A stretch of 64,000 nucleotides of DNA from Clusia tigrina (Eukaryota > Arthropoda > Insecta > Diptera > Clusiidae), in the NCBI GenBank assembly GCA_920105625.2, contig OV050030.1, positions 147,445,877-147,509,876 on the forward strand. Reading direction: 5' to 3'. Position 1 is the first letter of the stretch. Each line of letters starts with the position of its first letter. Shown here one piece after another: positions 21,237 through 32,707 of the stretch. Below the pieces are notes generated by a model. It did no database searches, was not told the origin of the DNA, and was given only the letters and a program-made list of their open reading frames with translations. The translations under genes and the position numbers were made by a program.

Positions 21237-21617
21237 CTCAATAGCTCTTATCAGTAAATAGAAATATATGTATAATGAGCTGAAGTTTCCAAATATATTT
21301 TATATAGAATATTGTATATATTATACTCGTATACTAGTTTTAGTATCTAGCATATAGTATATAAAATATTGTATACATTTTATACTATTATGTAGTATAT
21401 ACTCGTACTATTCTTACTCAGACACAAAACTACAGGCACATGTTTCAGACGAGTATCCGTAGAAACTCGGGGCTATTCACAGAGAAAACTGAAAGCTCTT
21501 TGAGATTTTTGTTGAGATTACCTCGATGGTAGGTCACAGTGAAAGAAAAAGAAATTGTTTACAAACAACTGAGAGTGAAGTCTGTGAAATGTAAAATAAA
21601 TAGTGATTGATAAAAAC
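21237..21617. other. AT-rich spacer and Harbinger leader
   Basis: 21240-21420 is TATA-rich low complexity. 21430-21617 leads into the Harbinger start codon. No terminal inverted repeat was recognised. Confidence 0.45.
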
Positions 21618-22800
21618 ATGGAGGAAGAAGAATTTCGTCTAGCTCTAGCTGCCCTTCTCTTTCTAAAAAAGGAAAAATTGGAAGACGCCGGCAACTAAGG
21701 CATCTGCGGGACGCTAGCGGCCCGTTCAGCATGGAAGAGAACATTTTCATAGCCAACTTCAGGTGTCCTCGGGCTGCTTGTCGGCAACTTATTGAGGAGC
21801 TGCAACCGCACGCCAAACAAAAGTCATCCATTCCATTCGGATTGCGCTTCCTGTCCATACTCACTTTCTTCACGAATGGCTCCTACCAAAAGTGCGTGCA
21901 TATTGCTATGAGCCAAGCAACAGTGTCGCGCACGTTGACATATATTTCGGAGTTGATAGTGCAAGTCAAAGGAACCATAGCTCGGTTTCCTGTCAGTTAT
22001 GAAGAGGAGGTTGCAATTAAAACAGGGTAATGGAATGTAATGGAAAGTTCATGCACATATCTAATTTGAATTTTTTTATAGATTCTACTCCAAGTTTGAT
22101 ATTAAAGGGACGATTGGTTCAGTGGATCGGACGCATATAGCGATTCAATTACCGCAAAGAAACGATGCCAGCAATCCACTATGCTTATATATGAATCGGA
22201 AGGGATAAATATTGAAGCGGTATGTTTTATGTCAAAGCTATCTGCTTATAATAATTGTTCTTCTCTTTTCTAGATATACAATCACCGATAAATATTCTCG
22301 TCCACTAATCAAAAGCTCCCGAGTTTGTGCCACGACTCGGGCATCTTGACCACCTGTCCTGCGCGACAGATTTTGTACCCGCTGGAGCCCTGGCTACTCA
22401 CACCAGTGGCAGAGCCATTTAGTGAGAAGGAGTGCAAATACAATAAACTGCACGCCAGAGTTCGAAATACACATGAAACAGCCTTTGAAGTACTTAAGGC
22501 GCGTTTCAGGTGCCTTTGACGGCACCGAGTACTCCACTACACCCACAAAAATGTGGCCAGCAATATCAAAGCGTGTGTCATTTTTCATAATATACTTATT
22601 AGGAACGGTGTAGCGTTTGATACTTGCGGGAGCCTAATTGAAAATGAATTGGCACAGGGTGATGGTGTACAATTTGAATCCCGCGAGAATTCACATTCTG
22701 TGAAGACGGAAAATACCAGAAGTATTTTCCGCACACACAACTCATATACAACATGCAACATCTCACAGCCTAAACAAGGTAACCACCTCCGACGATAAAT
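21618..22800 (+). pseudogene. PIF/Harbinger transposase with two short introns
   Basis: HARBI1-type nuclease gene. The start at 21618 (AAAACATGG) gives MEEEEFRLALAALLFLKK. A frameshift near 21680 precedes NIFIANFRCPRAACRQLIEE and FGLRFLSILTFFTNGSYQ. Intron 1 is 22027-22081 (GTAATG...TATAG) and keeps frame into GFYSKFDIKGTIGSVDRTHI, which carries the first catalytic Asp. Intron 2 is 22220-22273 (GTATGT...TTCTAG). Later motifs are YPLEPWLLTPV and HETAFEVLKARFRCL (catalytic Glu region), then ACVIFHNILIRNG. The second Asp position is lost and at least three frame breaks exist. Confidence 0.8.
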
Positions 22801-23354
22801 GCAACAAAAAAGACAGCACACAAGTATAACAAAACATTTACGCACAGATTTAGGACCAATAAACGTAAAGGTTTCAATGATCTCAGAAACGTAAAGTGTT
22901 CCATTGAACACTACAACGACCAAAGGCGGACCACGGAGAAACAGAAACACGCGAACCGATCGCAAGCGCAAAACAGTAAGCAGGCGGAGTGCAAATAAAT
23001 ATTTGCAACTACAACAACACTACAGCAACCAAAGGCGGTAGTCAAGTCGCACTGACTGCAAGCAACAAATCTGCTGGACAACTAGAAGTATTACATCGAG
23101 GTGGTTGACACGTCCCAAGGACAATTCGACCACAATAACAACAAAGTGGTCCAACAGAGATTTGACCATACAACGGTACACCCACAACAATACGATGCAC
23201 TGGTCCTGGTGACTGCTTTCGCTTTACGTATAACCGGAGTAGCCCGGGTAGTGAGTCTCTTTGATCCAGGATCGCTCGACGAGTATACAACGCACCAAGC
23301 TTCTAGAGACACCAGTAGTGACTACGAGTAGTACTGACGTATTAAACAAGCATA

Positions 23355-23575
23355 TACAGAGCCAGGAGTTCTGTGGTTTTAACCCACTCTGTCTGGAAGA
23401 CATACGCAACAGAAACAGAGCCAGGAGTTTATGGTTTTAACCGATTCTTCCTGGGACACATAAACAAGCAAAACAGAGCCAGGAGTTTATGGTTTTAACC
23501 GATTCTCCTTGGGATACTAACTATACAGAACCGGGAATTTATGGTTTTAACCGACTTTCCTGGAGACTAGCACAA
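23355..23575 (+). repeat. Four tandem stem-loop repeats in LTR block 3
   Basis: Each unit of about 50 bp has a CCAGGAG-type left arm, a loop with GGTTTTAACC and a TCCTGG-type right arm. Unit 4 has CCGGGAA opposite TTTCCTGG, so pairing survives sequence change. Confidence 0.75.
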
Positions 23576-23644
23576 AACCTGGACACTACCACACCACACC
23601 ACACACAAACAGATTAGCACAGTAGTAATACATATTTATATATA

Positions 23645-23898
23645 CAGGGTGGCCCAAATGAGACCTAGTGATGTTAAACACATGTAACTCTTGTAATAAC
23701 GGGTTTTTTTTAAATGATTTATTTTAATATGTTAAATACATTTTATGGAAATTTAACGTGACTACGTGTGAAATATGACATCAGACAAATGACCACCATT
23801 TTGCTCGATACAGGCATTGGCTCTTTTTAGCATCTGATTGGGTGTGACTGATGCTGATGTATTGCCCTTGGATTTTCGGTTACAATGGAGCCACCCTG
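23645..23898 (-). mobile_element. Tc1/mariner-superfamily deletion derivative, 254 bp
   Basis: Ends CAGGGTGGC...GCCACCCTG, flanked by TA on both sides (23643-23644 and 23899-23900). The minus strand from about 23875 to the stop at 23762-23764 still encodes a transposase C-terminus (SVTPNQMLKRANACIEQNGG, then HLSDVIF). The rest of the transposase is deleted, so it depends on an autonomous relative for movement. Confidence 0.8.
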
Positions 23899-24045
23899 TA
23901 TATGTAATAGCTAATAAGAAAACCTACTTACTTATATTTGAAATTAAATAAAGATATTTCATAAAACTTATTCGAAAGGGAAAAATTTCTGTAAGCGACC
24001 CTGGAACCAGCTGAGTATTTACCCCAGCGAAATTGAGTCGTTACA

Positions 24046-24140
24046 ATTCCCAGAGCGAGTGAATAAGAGGAATATATATAGCAACATTATAAATTCAGTG
24101 CAATTATAAAATAATTTATTTTAACCACAAATAAAAACAA
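24046..24140. other. Flank between LTR block 3 and Harbinger second ORF
   Basis: Short AT-rich stretch that resumes the Harbinger element after the LTR insertion. No gene seen. Confidence 0.4.
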
Positions 24141-25247
24141 TTAAAATTTCATATAAATATATTGTTTATTAGCAATGCTCTGTGCCAACGTGAGTATGGC
24201 CCCGCTAATTTGTTTTATAGCCACGCTTGTCACTTGCTGTTGTTGGAGCGATGGATTCTGTAACGCAAGAGACTGTTGCGCCAACACTCTGCGCTCTTTC
24301 TGTTCTTTTAAAATAACTTTTAATGCAGCTTCAGCGCGCGCTCCTACATTTGGGTCCGTGTATCTATGCTCCGATTCATCATAGAAAAACTCAGGAGATA
24401 TAGGTTTCCGTGAAGAATACGACAAAGTAGAGTTGTTGGTGGAGAAGAAATATCCGCTGATGCCAAAAAACAAACTCTGTTGAAGCATCATCTGCTGATG
24501 CAGAAGTACAGACTGGCGGTGACAGAGTGTTATTCCTCACCTCTTCTCCGCCAAGAACTCCCACTTCTTCGTCTTCTGGAAGCAAACCTATAGCTCCTCC
24601 AATGCTCTCTTCCATCACCGATGAAGTGATATCATTTCCTGCCTGAAATTATTCCAATAGTATACATTATTAATAATCCATATACACGCAAAACTCAGTT
24701 CTCTTCGCTTCATTACCTGATAGCCTAATATTACCGCACCGACTATTCCTTCGACAGCTGCTACTGTGCCAAAGGTTGAGAGCACTTGCTCCTTCATCTC
24801 CGTTAAAGCTGATAATGTAGGTGCCCCCCCCACCCTGTTAGTCGCTGCTCCACTCTGATTTTGCGTGCTCGGCTGCGCAGCTGGGTTTTCCAATGCCAAA
24901 GGGACTCTTTTGGAGATAGTATATCCACGCTCCTTAATTATTGATAATTTAATAATATTCTGTATTTTCGCTAACTTACTAGTTTCCATTTTTCTGACGT
25001 TCAAAATGGACCGCGCATTGCATTTAAGGATGTAGCGAGATCTTCCCATCGCTGCTGCAATGCACGAGGCGCTCGGGGGCTGTTCTTTCCTGCCTGCAGC
25101 TCCGGATGCCTTTTGCAAAATGTGGTATGAAAATCAGCTGCTCCTGCGTGGTCCTTTGATTTTTCCTGGTTTTAAATAAAAAATAAGTACAATTTTCTTT
25201 CAATTTATAAAATTAGATGCAAATACTTACATATTCAGTTCCGACAT
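24141..25247 (-). pseudogene. Harbinger accessory protein, Myb/SANT-like DNA-binding type
   Basis: Minus-strand gene convergent with the transposase, as usual for Harbinger. Exon 1 is 25247-25231 (MSELN), with donor GTAAGT. The acceptor at 25166 joins in frame to KNQRTTQEQLIFIPHFAK. After a frame break comes HPELQAGKNSP and QRWEDLATSLNAMRGP, matching the pattern RTT-EQL...F...HPELA-G...W-DLA-LN of SANT/Myb-like Harbinger partners. The downstream frames (24615-25118 and 24141-24491) are Gln-rich with a probable coiled coil (LKEQKERRVLAQQSLALQ). The family role is DNA binding and nuclear import of the transposase. Frameshifted, so inactive. Confidence 0.65.
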
Positions 25248-25401
25248 TTCTGAAATTAAATTCAGTGTGCCCAACTTCATGAATCAGCTAATAAAATACA
25301 CAACGAAACTTTTCCACCACTCGAAGTGAATTTAACGCGCTTTCTACTTGAGACAGTTGGCTCTGAATAGATGTCACAAAATCGACTGATAAAAGTCGTG
25401 T

Positions 25402-25427
25402 CTCACTTGAGACAGATCTCAAGTGAG
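25402..25427. repeat. Perfect inverted repeat, 11-bp arms with 4-nt loop
   Basis: CTCACTTGAGA / TCTCAAGTGAG. A related half (ACTTGAGACAG) lies nearby at about 25347. It could be near a transposon end, but no matching partner was found. Confidence 0.85.
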
Positions 25428-26087
25428 AAGGTTAGTATAAAAGTAAGAGTGTTTAACAAAGTTGGAATATTTTGGATACAAATTTCAATCGTGAAACAAG
25501 CAAAAATGGATGAGAATAAAAATAGATTTATTAAAAGTGCCTAATTGGTTTTGTAAATGGTGAAAAAAACCAGTTAAAGCCAAAAGAAACTTACACTAAA
25601 AATGTGTGTGCTCGCTAGAGCGAAAACCGTTAGTGCCAAAAATCATTTAACGGGAGCTATAGGAGTAGTGAAAGGTTACAGCGCTCGATGCAAGCATGCA
25701 GGCCTCTCGAATCGCACGAAAAATTAGATCTCCACTAAGGCCTGTATGAACTTCTTAAGAATCGCAAAAACTTCATATAAAAAAATGCTCAAGAAATGTT
25801 CAAGAAATATCCTTGAATCATTTTTTCTTACGCAAGGAATTTGATTCAGTTTTTTGCCACATTTTTTATTGAAAAGTGAAAACGACAACACTGATTTTGG
25901 AAATAAACATACATATATGAAGTCATTTATTTCTTAACGAAAAAATGACAGCTGCCTGAACAAAAGTAAATTAAGTGTGAAAAAAGTTTTACGATTTTCA
26001 TTATAGTTTCATGAATTAAAATCAAATTGTACAGTTTGCTACACTGATACATATTCCCTTGTATATACTCGTATAATTTGCCACGAC
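25428..26087. other. Unassigned sequence upstream of the polymerase fragment
   Basis: A TATAAAAG-like motif at 25435-25443 is followed by a possible ATG at 25506, but the frame closes after about a dozen codons. Possibly decayed Polinton sequence. Nothing specific is recognised. Confidence 0.35.
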
Positions 26088-26471
26088 TTGTATCAAATCA
26101 TACAGCGTGATTCTGATGAATGTTTTGAGACAAGCGACTACCCTATTGGAAACAGATGGGGTATTCCTCATGTGAATAATAAACTTTTCGGTTTCATGAA
26201 AGATGAGAATAAAGATTGCAAAATGACTGAATTTGTTGGTCTCCGATTAAAAATGTATGCAATACGGGTAGAGGGTAAAGGTGTGATCAAAAAGTGTAAA
26301 GGAGTGAAAAGGCATATAATAAAAAATAGGATAACATTTGATGACTATATTGATTGTATTAAAAATAATATTAATAAAATAATTGAACAAAATTTAATAC
26401 ATTCGCAAAAACATGAAATTATCAGCATCACTCAAACAAAGATCGCTTTGAACACATATGATGACAAGTGA
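26088..26471 (+). pseudogene. Polinton/Maverick-like DNA polymerase B, C-terminal fragment
   Basis: 127 codons. The segment NKLFGFMKDENKDCKMTEFV, then GLRLKMYAIRVEGKG and KKCKGVKRHIIKNRITFDDY matches the C-terminal (thumb-side) region of protein-primed type B polymerases from Polintons and related viruses. There it reads roughly G-MKDE...EFVALR-K-Y...KK-KG-KK-V...TF-DY. The end TKIALNTYDDK also fits that tail. Palm catalytic motifs and the exonuclease are absent, so only a fragment remains. No other Polinton gene was recognised nearby. Family recognition is from memory. Confidence 0.65.
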
Positions 26472-27294
<823 letters not shown>

Positions 27295-27304
27295 TTTAAG
27301 TTGG

Positions 27305-29550
27305 TGGTGATTACAACGCTAAACACCAATTTTGGGGTTCTGGGACAATCAATCCGAAAGGAAGAGAGCTACTAAAAACAATGCAAGACCACAACCTTAC
27401 ACACGTATCAACAGGTCAACCCACATACTGGCCATCTGATAGAAACAAAATTCCAGATGTCATTGACTTCTGCGTGATGAAAGGTGTTCTCAGAAGCTGT
27501 GTTGAGATATCCCCGTCGCTGGATCTGTCATCAGACCACTCTCCTATTATTGCAACACTGAACTCGAAGGTAGAATGCACAATAAAACCACTCACACTGC
27601 ATACGAAACAAACAAACTGGTTGCATTGCAAGGAAATTGTAGATGACATTCTGTGCCTCAATATTTGTCTGAAGAGTGCTCAGGATATTGAGTTTGCCGT
27701 TGAAAATTTTAACAAAACTGTCCAACACGCTGCATGGAAGTCTACTCCGGAGCCTAAAAATGAACTGAACAAGCATCCTTCCTATCCCGTTATTAGGGAG
27801 ATGGTTGATAAAAAAACGCAAACTAAGAAGGGCGTGGCAAAGTACCAGGCATCCGAAAGACAAAAATAATTTTAATAGAGCTACAAGAAACCTTAAGCGG
27901 TACTTGGCGCAGGAGCAAAATGAAGAAATACAGCACTACTTGTCCACTTTATCAGCAAATGAGACCACAGATTACTCACTTTGGAAGGCGACAAAAAAAC
28001 TTAGGCAACCCACCACCCGTGCTCCTCCTATCAAAAGCTCAAATGGCTCCTGGGCAAAAACTGATAAGGAGAAAGCAATTACATTCGCCAAACACCTTAG
28101 TGGGGTCTTTAAGCTGTTTCCACCAACTTCACAGCAAGAGGAAGACGAGGTATTTAATCTTCTCAATAGTCCAGGACAATTAGAGTTACCTATCACGCCC
28201 TTTACAAAATAGGAAATACATAACGCTGTGCACAAAACACTGAATGTGAAAAAGGCACCGGGCTACGACCTGATAACAGGTAAAATATTAAAGGAACTAC
28301 CAAATAAAGGAATAAAATACCTTACCTATCTCTTCAATGCAATAATTAGATGTGGATATTTTCCGCGTCAATGGAAAGTGGCCGAAATTATTGTCATCCC
28401 AAAACCCGGAAAGCCCTTGGAGGAAGTCACTTCTTATAGACCAATTAGCCTTTTGCCAATTGTTTCCAAAATGTTTGAAAAGCTCCTGTTAAACAAACTT
28501 AAACCAATTCTGCTCAAAAAGGAGATAATACCCAATCATCAATTTGGATTTAGGGAACACCTTGCCACAACAGAACAAGTGCACCGAGTGTATAGCATAA
28601 TAAAAAAACGCTTTTGAGGAAAACCGTTATTGTACAACTGCTTTCCTAGATATAACACAGGCGTTCGATAAAGTATGACACCCTGACTTACTATTTAAAC
28701 TGAAAATGTTACTACCTCAGACATTTTATGATATCTTAAGATCATATCTGGAAGAGCGGCATTTCAGAGTAAAGACCAATGAAGAAGTGACTGAACTGTT
28801 CTCTATAAAGGCGGGTGTACCACAAGGCAGTGTTCTAGGTCCTGTGCTCTACACTATCTACACGGCTGACCTTCCACTGACGGAGAATACAAAAATCGCT
28901 ACCTACGCGGATGATACAGTCATAATGGCTACAAGCAGCAACAACATAATCGCTGCAAATTATCTCCAAGAAAGCTTGGATAAGCTCCAAATCTGGCAAA
29001 ATAAATGGAGGATTAAGGTGAATGCAACAAAGTCTGGGCAAGTAATCTTAAGCTTAAAACAGAAGTCTTGTCCTTCAGTAATATTAAATGATTGTCAATT
29101 GCTCCAATCCGAAGATGTTAAATATTTAGGGCTACATCTTAATCGACGTCTGACATGGCAGAAGCATATTCTTACGAAGAAAAAAAACTTGGAATAAAGC
29201 TTACTTTCTTATATGGGCTCTTGGGATATAAATCCCAGTTATCGCTTGACAATAAACTGCTCGTTTATAACACAATTCTAAAACCCATATGAACATATGG
29301 TATACAGCTATGGGGTTCAGCGGCAAAAACTAATATAAAAATAAATAAAAGATTACAATCAAAAGTATTACGCTTGATAGTAAAGGCTCCATGCCTAAAC
29401 ATCCCTACTGTCGATGAGGAAATAGCAAGATACAGCATTAAAAACCTGGAACGACTAAGTAAGCATCCTAACATACTAGTTTCAAATCTTCTGGAGAGGA
29501 CAGGCACAACACGGCGACTGAAGCGAGCAACACCACTAAATTTATATTAA
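27305..29550 (+). pseudogene. Jockey ORF2: endonuclease C-terminus and reverse transcriptase
   Basis: Frames 27381-27869, 27805-28212, 28228-28617 and 28706-29197 are segments of one polyprotein. Endonuclease: PDVIDFCVMKGV and DLSSDHSPIIATL (catalytic His/Asp motif). RT: VIPKPGKP with the following SYRPISLLPIVSKMFEK, then HQFGFREHLATTEQVHR, AGVPQGSVLGPVLYTIYTA, active site YADD (ATYADDTVIMA) and KYLGLHLNRRLTW. At least four frame breaks, and the first RT Asp region is damaged near 28650. Inactive. Confidence 0.85.
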
Positions 29551-29762
29551 TAATTTTTTCTAACGCAATAGTTCTGAACTGACCTTATGGGAGATTAGCA
29601 CTAGCTCCTCTTCCTCATGTTGATTTAAAAAAATATTTTAAAAAATTACTTTGTGTATTGATTTATGTAGTTGTTTAATATTGTTATTTAATTTGATTAT
29701 TGTCCCAAGGGGCAGAATGCAAATAAAACTGTAGTTAAAAAAAAAATTAAAATTAAAATAAA
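27305..29762 (+). mobile_element. Jockey-clade non-LTR element, 5' truncated, with target duplication
   Basis: Flanked by a perfect 10-bp duplication TTTAAGTTGG (27295-27304 and 29763-29772). Starts inside the endonuclease (GGDYNAKHQFWGS) and ends in an A-rich tail, as expected for target-primed insertion with 5' truncation. The 3' UTR is 29551-29762. Confidence 0.9.
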
Positions 29763-29772
29763 TTTAAGTTGG

Positions 29773-29960
29773 TTAATAACCTTTCCGCGCACCCTGCGCT
29801 CAGCACCCCAGGAGCCAGAACCCAGCACCCAGAACCCAGACCCCAGCACTCAAGCGTTCAAGCATAGTAGGTCTTACAGCACACAGCTGCTTAACATATA
29901 GCAAATACCAACAACAACAACAGCAACTAACTAACCACAGCGCATTACATTACTTAGCGT
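29773..29960. repeat. GC-rich CAGCACCC/CAGAACCC minisatellite-like tract and flank
   Basis: 29794-29860 contains about five degenerate 7-8 bp units (CAGCACCC, CAGAACCC, CAGACCCC). No gene seen up to the Helitron relic. Confidence 0.6.
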
Positions 29961-29964
29961 AGGA

Positions 29965-31385
29965 ATGATGACGGAGAGCCACCGTTTGAAGTAAATATGG
30001 TTGTTTTTTCTAAATTATCGAATGCAGTTCGTAACATTTCTGTTTTGGATTCGACTTCGGATCCATTGGCTTATCCATTATTATTTTTAAACGGTGATAC
30101 AGGGTGGCTTACATATATATCTCACAACATAGTTGCTACTTCTACTGCTCGAGCATAGTTCGCAAAAATTATATCTTCAATGGTTGGTCGATATGTTTGT
30201 CTTGACGGTACAAGATTAAATTTTTTTGTAAAAATTATAAAATGCTTCTTGCCGAACTCTATAATCATTTTATTGATTTTGTGCCCAATAATAAGAGCAA
30301 TTGTCAGTCAGGAGGCCGTCAAGTAATTTTACCATCTTCGATTACCGGTTTTCTACGTAATATGTATCAAACTTATTTAGACACAATGTCTATTGTTTAA
30401 CATTTTTTGAAACCATCATTAATTAATTACTATGACGTGTAATCCGAAATGGCCTAAAATTACTAAGGCTCTTAATGGCAGTGAAGCCCATTTCCGTCCT
30501 TAAATTGTCGTGCGCGCTTTCAAAAGTAAGCTTAATGAGCTTATTAATTCCATTGTTCTAAAATAAATTTTTGACAAAGTAGAAGCAATTTAAACCATTG
30601 CCAAAACGTGGCACATATATTGATAACTTTGGAACATCAGGACAGAATCAGTGATAATGTAGATACTGACTAAGCGGTTTCTGCTGATATTCCCATTCCA
30701 GAAACTCATCCGAAATTATATCTTAATCCGAATTCATTCTCTATGAGGGATGGTGTGTATTCTAAAAAATTACCAAAAGATTTCTGTGGTGAAACCCGTG
30801 ATTGTGTGAATTACTACCCAGTTTATAGACGTCGCGATAATGGAATCACATCTGACGTGCATGGACATACTATTGACCACAGATTTGCTGTTCAATACAA
30901 TCCATATCTCTTAGCTAAATTTGATTCTCATTTAAATGTCTATACTGTCATTTAAATGTTTAAGTCTGGACAAATGAATTGCAGATTAATGAGATTCCAA
31001 ATTTTTTGAATGGTCGTTATGTCGGTTCAATAGAAGCTGCATGGCGTATATTTGAATTTCCAATGCACTTTCAATCGCACACGATAATTTGACTTGATTG
31101 TCTCTTGGCTCCACGGCAAAATGTGTATTTCAGAGACGGAATAGAACAACAAGCAATTGATAACCCATCATGAACGAAGTTTAGATCATTTTTGGAATTG
31201 TATAGAACTAATCCATCAGCACATCAATTTTCTATACTCAGAAATACCAGTGCATTTTGTATGGAAAGATCAAGGAAAGATTTTGACAAAGAGACAGCGA
31301 GGGGGAGGAAATGTGGTTGCTCAGTTGTATGTAGTTTCACCAAAAGATATTGAATTATTTCATTTGTGTATCCAAACTTCGTAGA
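29965..31385 (+). pseudogene. Plus-strand Helitron Rep relic
   Basis: Decayed but readable in several frames: DGEPPFEVNMVVFSKL, DPLAYPLLFLNGDTGW (Helitron N-terminal domain), GGRQVILPSSITGFLRNMYQ, AHILITLEHQD at 30611-30643 (second half of the HUH motif, with the first His lost), SKKLPKDFCGETRDCVN (30743-30955 frame), HRFAVQYNPYLLAKFDSHLN, NGRYVGSIEAAWRIFEFPMH and YSEIPVHFVWKDQGK (31157-31384 frame). Different family and orientation from Helitrons A-D. No termini found. Confidence 0.75.
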
Positions 31386-31549
31386 TGCATATCATGCACG
31401 AGTTACGATGTTTAAATAAAAGAACCTTTCCACTTCACAATCAGTTTTATAATGAACAAATTGTTGTAAAGTACAAGTATTTATATCATAAAATATGCTT
31501 ATTCTAAAGTAATTAATTTCATGCATTTACATTGAATTTTAGTTGGATG

Positions 31550-31790
31550 ATTATTGCGAATTTCAATTGGAGATTTTACAAAGAATTTTATGCTGGATGA
31601 TATTACAAAGAATTTGACGCTGGATGATTTTAAAGTGAATTTGAATCTGATGTTTTTAATGGGAATATGAAATGGATAATTTTACAAAGAATTTGATGCT
31701 GGAAGATTTTAAAGTGAGTTTGACTCTAATGTTTTTAATGGAAATATGATTTGTATGATTTTACAGGGAATTTGATGCTGATGTAGCTGC
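31550..31790. repeat. Degenerate minisatellite (TTTTACAAAGAATTTGATGC units)
   Basis: Repeats of a 27-30 bp unit containing ACAAAGAATTT and GCTGGATGATTTTAAAGTGA. The homologous block at 58895-59130 has a different unit order. Confidence 0.75.
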
Positions 31791-32707
31791 TGCTGTTGGT
31801 ATTGATATTGTTGTTGTTGTTAGTGCGAATGTAACTCACGCGTGGTTGGTTCTAATAACAATGAATAGTATGAATATTTAAATGAAGCAAAAGAAATCCA
31901 ATCTCTTCGGCATTTACGTGAATTGTTTGGTGTTATGTGTGACCGTACTTTGCATAATGTTTTCAAATTACGGATTCCAATATTAGAGAATTATATGTCA
32001 AATATTAGAGTTAACAGTCTACGCGGTGAATTCATTTATCGAGTTTCATTCACTGTACAACAAAATAAAATATTTTCCAAAATAATAAGTTTTCGATAAC
32101 GGATTCTGGTAGAAGGGACCAAAACCATTAACATTAACGCCAGGTTCAAGCAGATGAAGACTTTTCAAGTCTGCAGCTAATATTTCTGCTTTGTTTTTGG
32201 ACACCCCCTTTTTCCGTGCCAATGCATTTCAATGATCTTGCGATATTAATATAGGGCTTGCGAGTTCTTTATTTCCTAAGTAAACACAGTCAGCGTAATC
32301 ACAGGTTTCTATTTCAGCGCATGTAGTAGCACCAAGATGATGACTACGACTTCAAAGGCGTAGCATAGGTACTGGGAGTTCATCAGAATGTGGCACTGGG
32401 AGCAAGGCTGATGGTTGCTTTATAAATAAAGCTCTTTCGCCTATACCTATTCAAATTTAAGATGCCGTTATTTTGGCACACGTAGCAGGTGGCGTCGTCA
32501 TGCATCTGGGTCTAGCCAGCGCATGGAAATAACAAACTGTCTTGAAATTCGTTCACCTACAGAGAAAATTCAAACATACTACTATCGTGCTATAAACTAA
32601 AAACAGAAATTAAATTACCTTTGGAAAAAAGCATTAAGCCGTTGTAGCAATTCCAACAGCAATGATTTGGCGTCCACAGTTCATCAGGAAAAACTGCCTT
32701 TTATATA

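Larger units (their letters stand above)
22801..24045 (+). repeat. LTR-like block 3 inside the Harbinger element (left end uncertain)
   Basis: Ends like LTR blocks 1 and 2: AATAAA at 23947-23952, a small hairpin at 24010-24028 and the terminal TCGTTACA at 24045. It contains four stem-loop repeats at 23355-23575 and a small transposon insertion. No gag or pol follows, so it may be a solo LTR. The 5' boundary was not resolved (between 22800 and 23100). Confidence 0.5.

Noticed and set aside
23349..23575. CRISPR-like array because of regularly spaced repeats
   Set aside because: Repeats are imperfect, self-complementary, have no unique spacers, lie in an LTR, and the genome is eukaryotic.
24175..24384. 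Cys-rich plus-strand ORF
   Set aside because: Antisense to the Gln-rich Harbinger accessory protein; no family match.
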